NCBI GenBank assembly: GCA_030544685.1
Contig: CP086683.1
Coordinates: 4,340,001-4,404,000, forward strand
Reading direction: 5' to 3'
Origin: Pseudomonas sp. B21_DOA
GTDB lineage: Bacteria; Pseudomonadota; Gammaproteobacteria; Pseudomonadales; Pseudomonadaceae
Length of the DNA: 64,000 bases
Numbering within the stretch: position 1 is the stretch's first letter; each line of letters starts with the position of its first letter. This document shows positions 63,074 through 64,000 of this stretch, piece after piece. The notes under the pieces are model-generated. The model was not told the DNA's origin and searched no databases. It saw only the letters and a program-made list of their open reading frames with translations. The position numbers were made by a program, and so were the translations under genes.

Positions 63074-64000
63074 TCAGGTCCGGAACCGGCTCACCAGCTG
63101 ATTCAACGTCTGCGACAGCGCCGTCAGGTTCTGCGCATCCTGGCGAGTCGAATCAGCCAGGCTCGCCACCAACTGCGCATCACCATGAATCTGGCCGATG
63201 TGGCGATTGATGTCCTCGGCCACTTGATGCTGTTCCTCCGCCGCCGTGGCGATCTGCGTGTTCATGTCGCGGATCACGTCGACCGATTCACGGATCAATT
63301 CAAAACTCGCCCGCGCCTCGTTGATCGACACCACGGTTTCCTGCGAGACCTCGAGGCTGGCGTGCATCTGCTTGCCCATCTGATGGGTGCGCCGCGCCAG
63401 ATTGCCGAGCAGCGCATCAATCTCACCGGTGGAATCCGCGGTGCGTTTGGCCAGCGCGCGGACTTCATCGGCGACCACGGCAAAGCCCCTGCCCTGTTCA
63501 CCGGCGCGCGCCGCTTCAATAGCGGCGTTGAGCGCGAGCAGATTGGTCTGCTCGGCAATCGAGCGGATGGTGCCGAGGATCGACTGAATGTCGTTGCTGT
63601 CCTGCTCCAGTTGCTGCATCGACTCGGCACTGTGGCCGATCTCCTGACTCAAGCGCCCGACGTTGCTCACCGCCGCGTCGATCTGCTGCTGCCCGGTGTG
63701 TGCCTGACGCTGACCGTTGTCTGCTGAATCGGCCGCTTGACTGCACGAGCGCGCGACCTCATTGGAAGTGGCGACCATTTCGTGAAACGCGGTCGACACC
63801 ATGTCCACCGCCTCACGCTGACGCGAAGCCACGTCGGCCATTTCCGCCGAGACCTCAGTGGCGCTGCCGGAGCTGCTGTGAATCTGCCCTGCCGCTTGGC
63901 CGATGCGTTGAATCAGTGTGCGAATCGCTTCGAGAAACTGGTTGAACCAGCCCGCCAGTTGCGCGGTTTCGTCCTGCCCGCGTACTTCCAGTCGCGCAGT
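63074..64000 (-). CDS. Methyl-accepting chemotaxis protein, C-terminal part (truncated by window edge)
   Basis: The frame is open to the window edge. Visible are the end of a HAMP domain ('[20 protein letters not shown]') and the complete cytoplasmic signalling domain with the hairpin tip '[20 protein letters not shown]' '[20 protein letters not shown]'. The C-terminal end is '[17 protein letters not shown]'. The sensor domain lies outside the window, so the ligand is unknown. Coordinates on the left are the true stop; the start is beyond 64000. Confidence 0.9.
   Translation of the reverse strand, partial: TARLEVRGQDETAQLAGWFNQFLEAIRTLIQRIGQAAGQIHSSSGSATEVSAEMADVASRQREAVDMVSTAFHEMVATSNEVARSCSQAADSADNGQRQAHTGQQQIDAAVSNVGRLSQEIGHSAESMQQLEQDSNDIQSILGTIRSIAEQTNLLALNAAIEAARAGEQGRGFAVVADEVRALAKRTADSTGEIDALLGNLARRTHQMGKQMHASLEVSQETVVSINEARASFELIRESVDVIRDMNTQIATAAEEQHQVAEDINRHIGQIHGDAQLVASLADSTRQDAQNLTALSQTLNQLVSRFRT

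Overview
The window looks like a chromosomal segment of a fluorescent-group Pseudomonas. The gene content (MetE, pentonate catabolism, an SbcCD pair, a VasX-type toxin), G+C-rich codon use, dense REP/REPIN hairpins built on 'gtgggagcgagc..gctcgcgaa', and a second family of ~110-bp palindromes ('gatcgttcccacgc..gcgtgggaacgatc') all point there. No rRNA, tRNA, phage, insertion sequence or CRISPR array was seen.

Layout. 1-531: 3' end of a BatD-like membrane protein. 640-4409: an A+T-richer accessory island, all on the minus strand, holding a ruined 5' end of a CdiA/FhaB-type two-partner-secretion exoprotein followed by a row of small immunity-like genes, some intact and some decaying. 4847-10876: a VasX-type (type VI secretion) toxin gene with several frame breaks, then two tandem copies of a DUF6708-like membrane protein; the second copy is preceded by a leftover toxin 3' tail. 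10953-16428: sbcD-sbcC-GST. 16551-19248: small envelope genes and a beta-propeller lactonase. 19485-26388: a pentonate (L-arabinonate/D-xylonate type) to 2-oxoglutarate module with transporter and GntR regulator. 26571-29995: MMPL/RND exporter plus YCF48-like partner. 30387-41626: a catabolic locus with AA_synth (DUF1185) protein, alpha/beta hydrolase, aldehyde dehydrogenase, flavin reductase, carboxymuconolactone-decarboxylase-like protein, FCD-GntR regulator, NUDIX hydrolase, DUF1330 protein, a RibBX-like flavin-synthesis protein and a polyamine-type ABC importer. 41754-42769: methionine aminopeptidase with ParD-like partner. 42904-46006: cobalamin riboswitch and BtuFCD-like importer. 46101-47526: an 11-copy tandem REPIN array. 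47555-52834: metE, cystathionine beta-synthase and a cystathionine gamma-lyase-type enzyme. 53084-56165: a 13-aa-repeat secreted protein and a two-component system. 56173-64000: BASS transporter/AraC pair, TerC, a second polyamine-type binding protein, an NCS1 permease, a second flavin reductase and a partial chemoreceptor.

The main integrating observation is a palindromic element (ATTATGGTATACCA-like) seen five times, always just upstream of genes of the 30-41 kb catabolic locus or of the NCS1 permease and second flavin reductase 25-30 kb away. It probably defines a regulon of the FCD-GntR protein encoded at 34450. The regulon couples uptake (ABC, NCS1), FMN supply (RibBX-like), reduced-flavin supply (two reductases) and downstream hydrolase/dehydrogenase steps, yet no flavin-dependent monooxygenase is present in the window. 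The substrate is unknown.

A caution applies throughout: at least nine genes are interrupted by what read as single-base losses inside homopolymer runs, which suggests under-called homopolymers in the assembly rather than wholesale gene decay. The cdiA relic and some immunity genes carry nonsense changes, multiple frame changes or deletions and look truly degraded.
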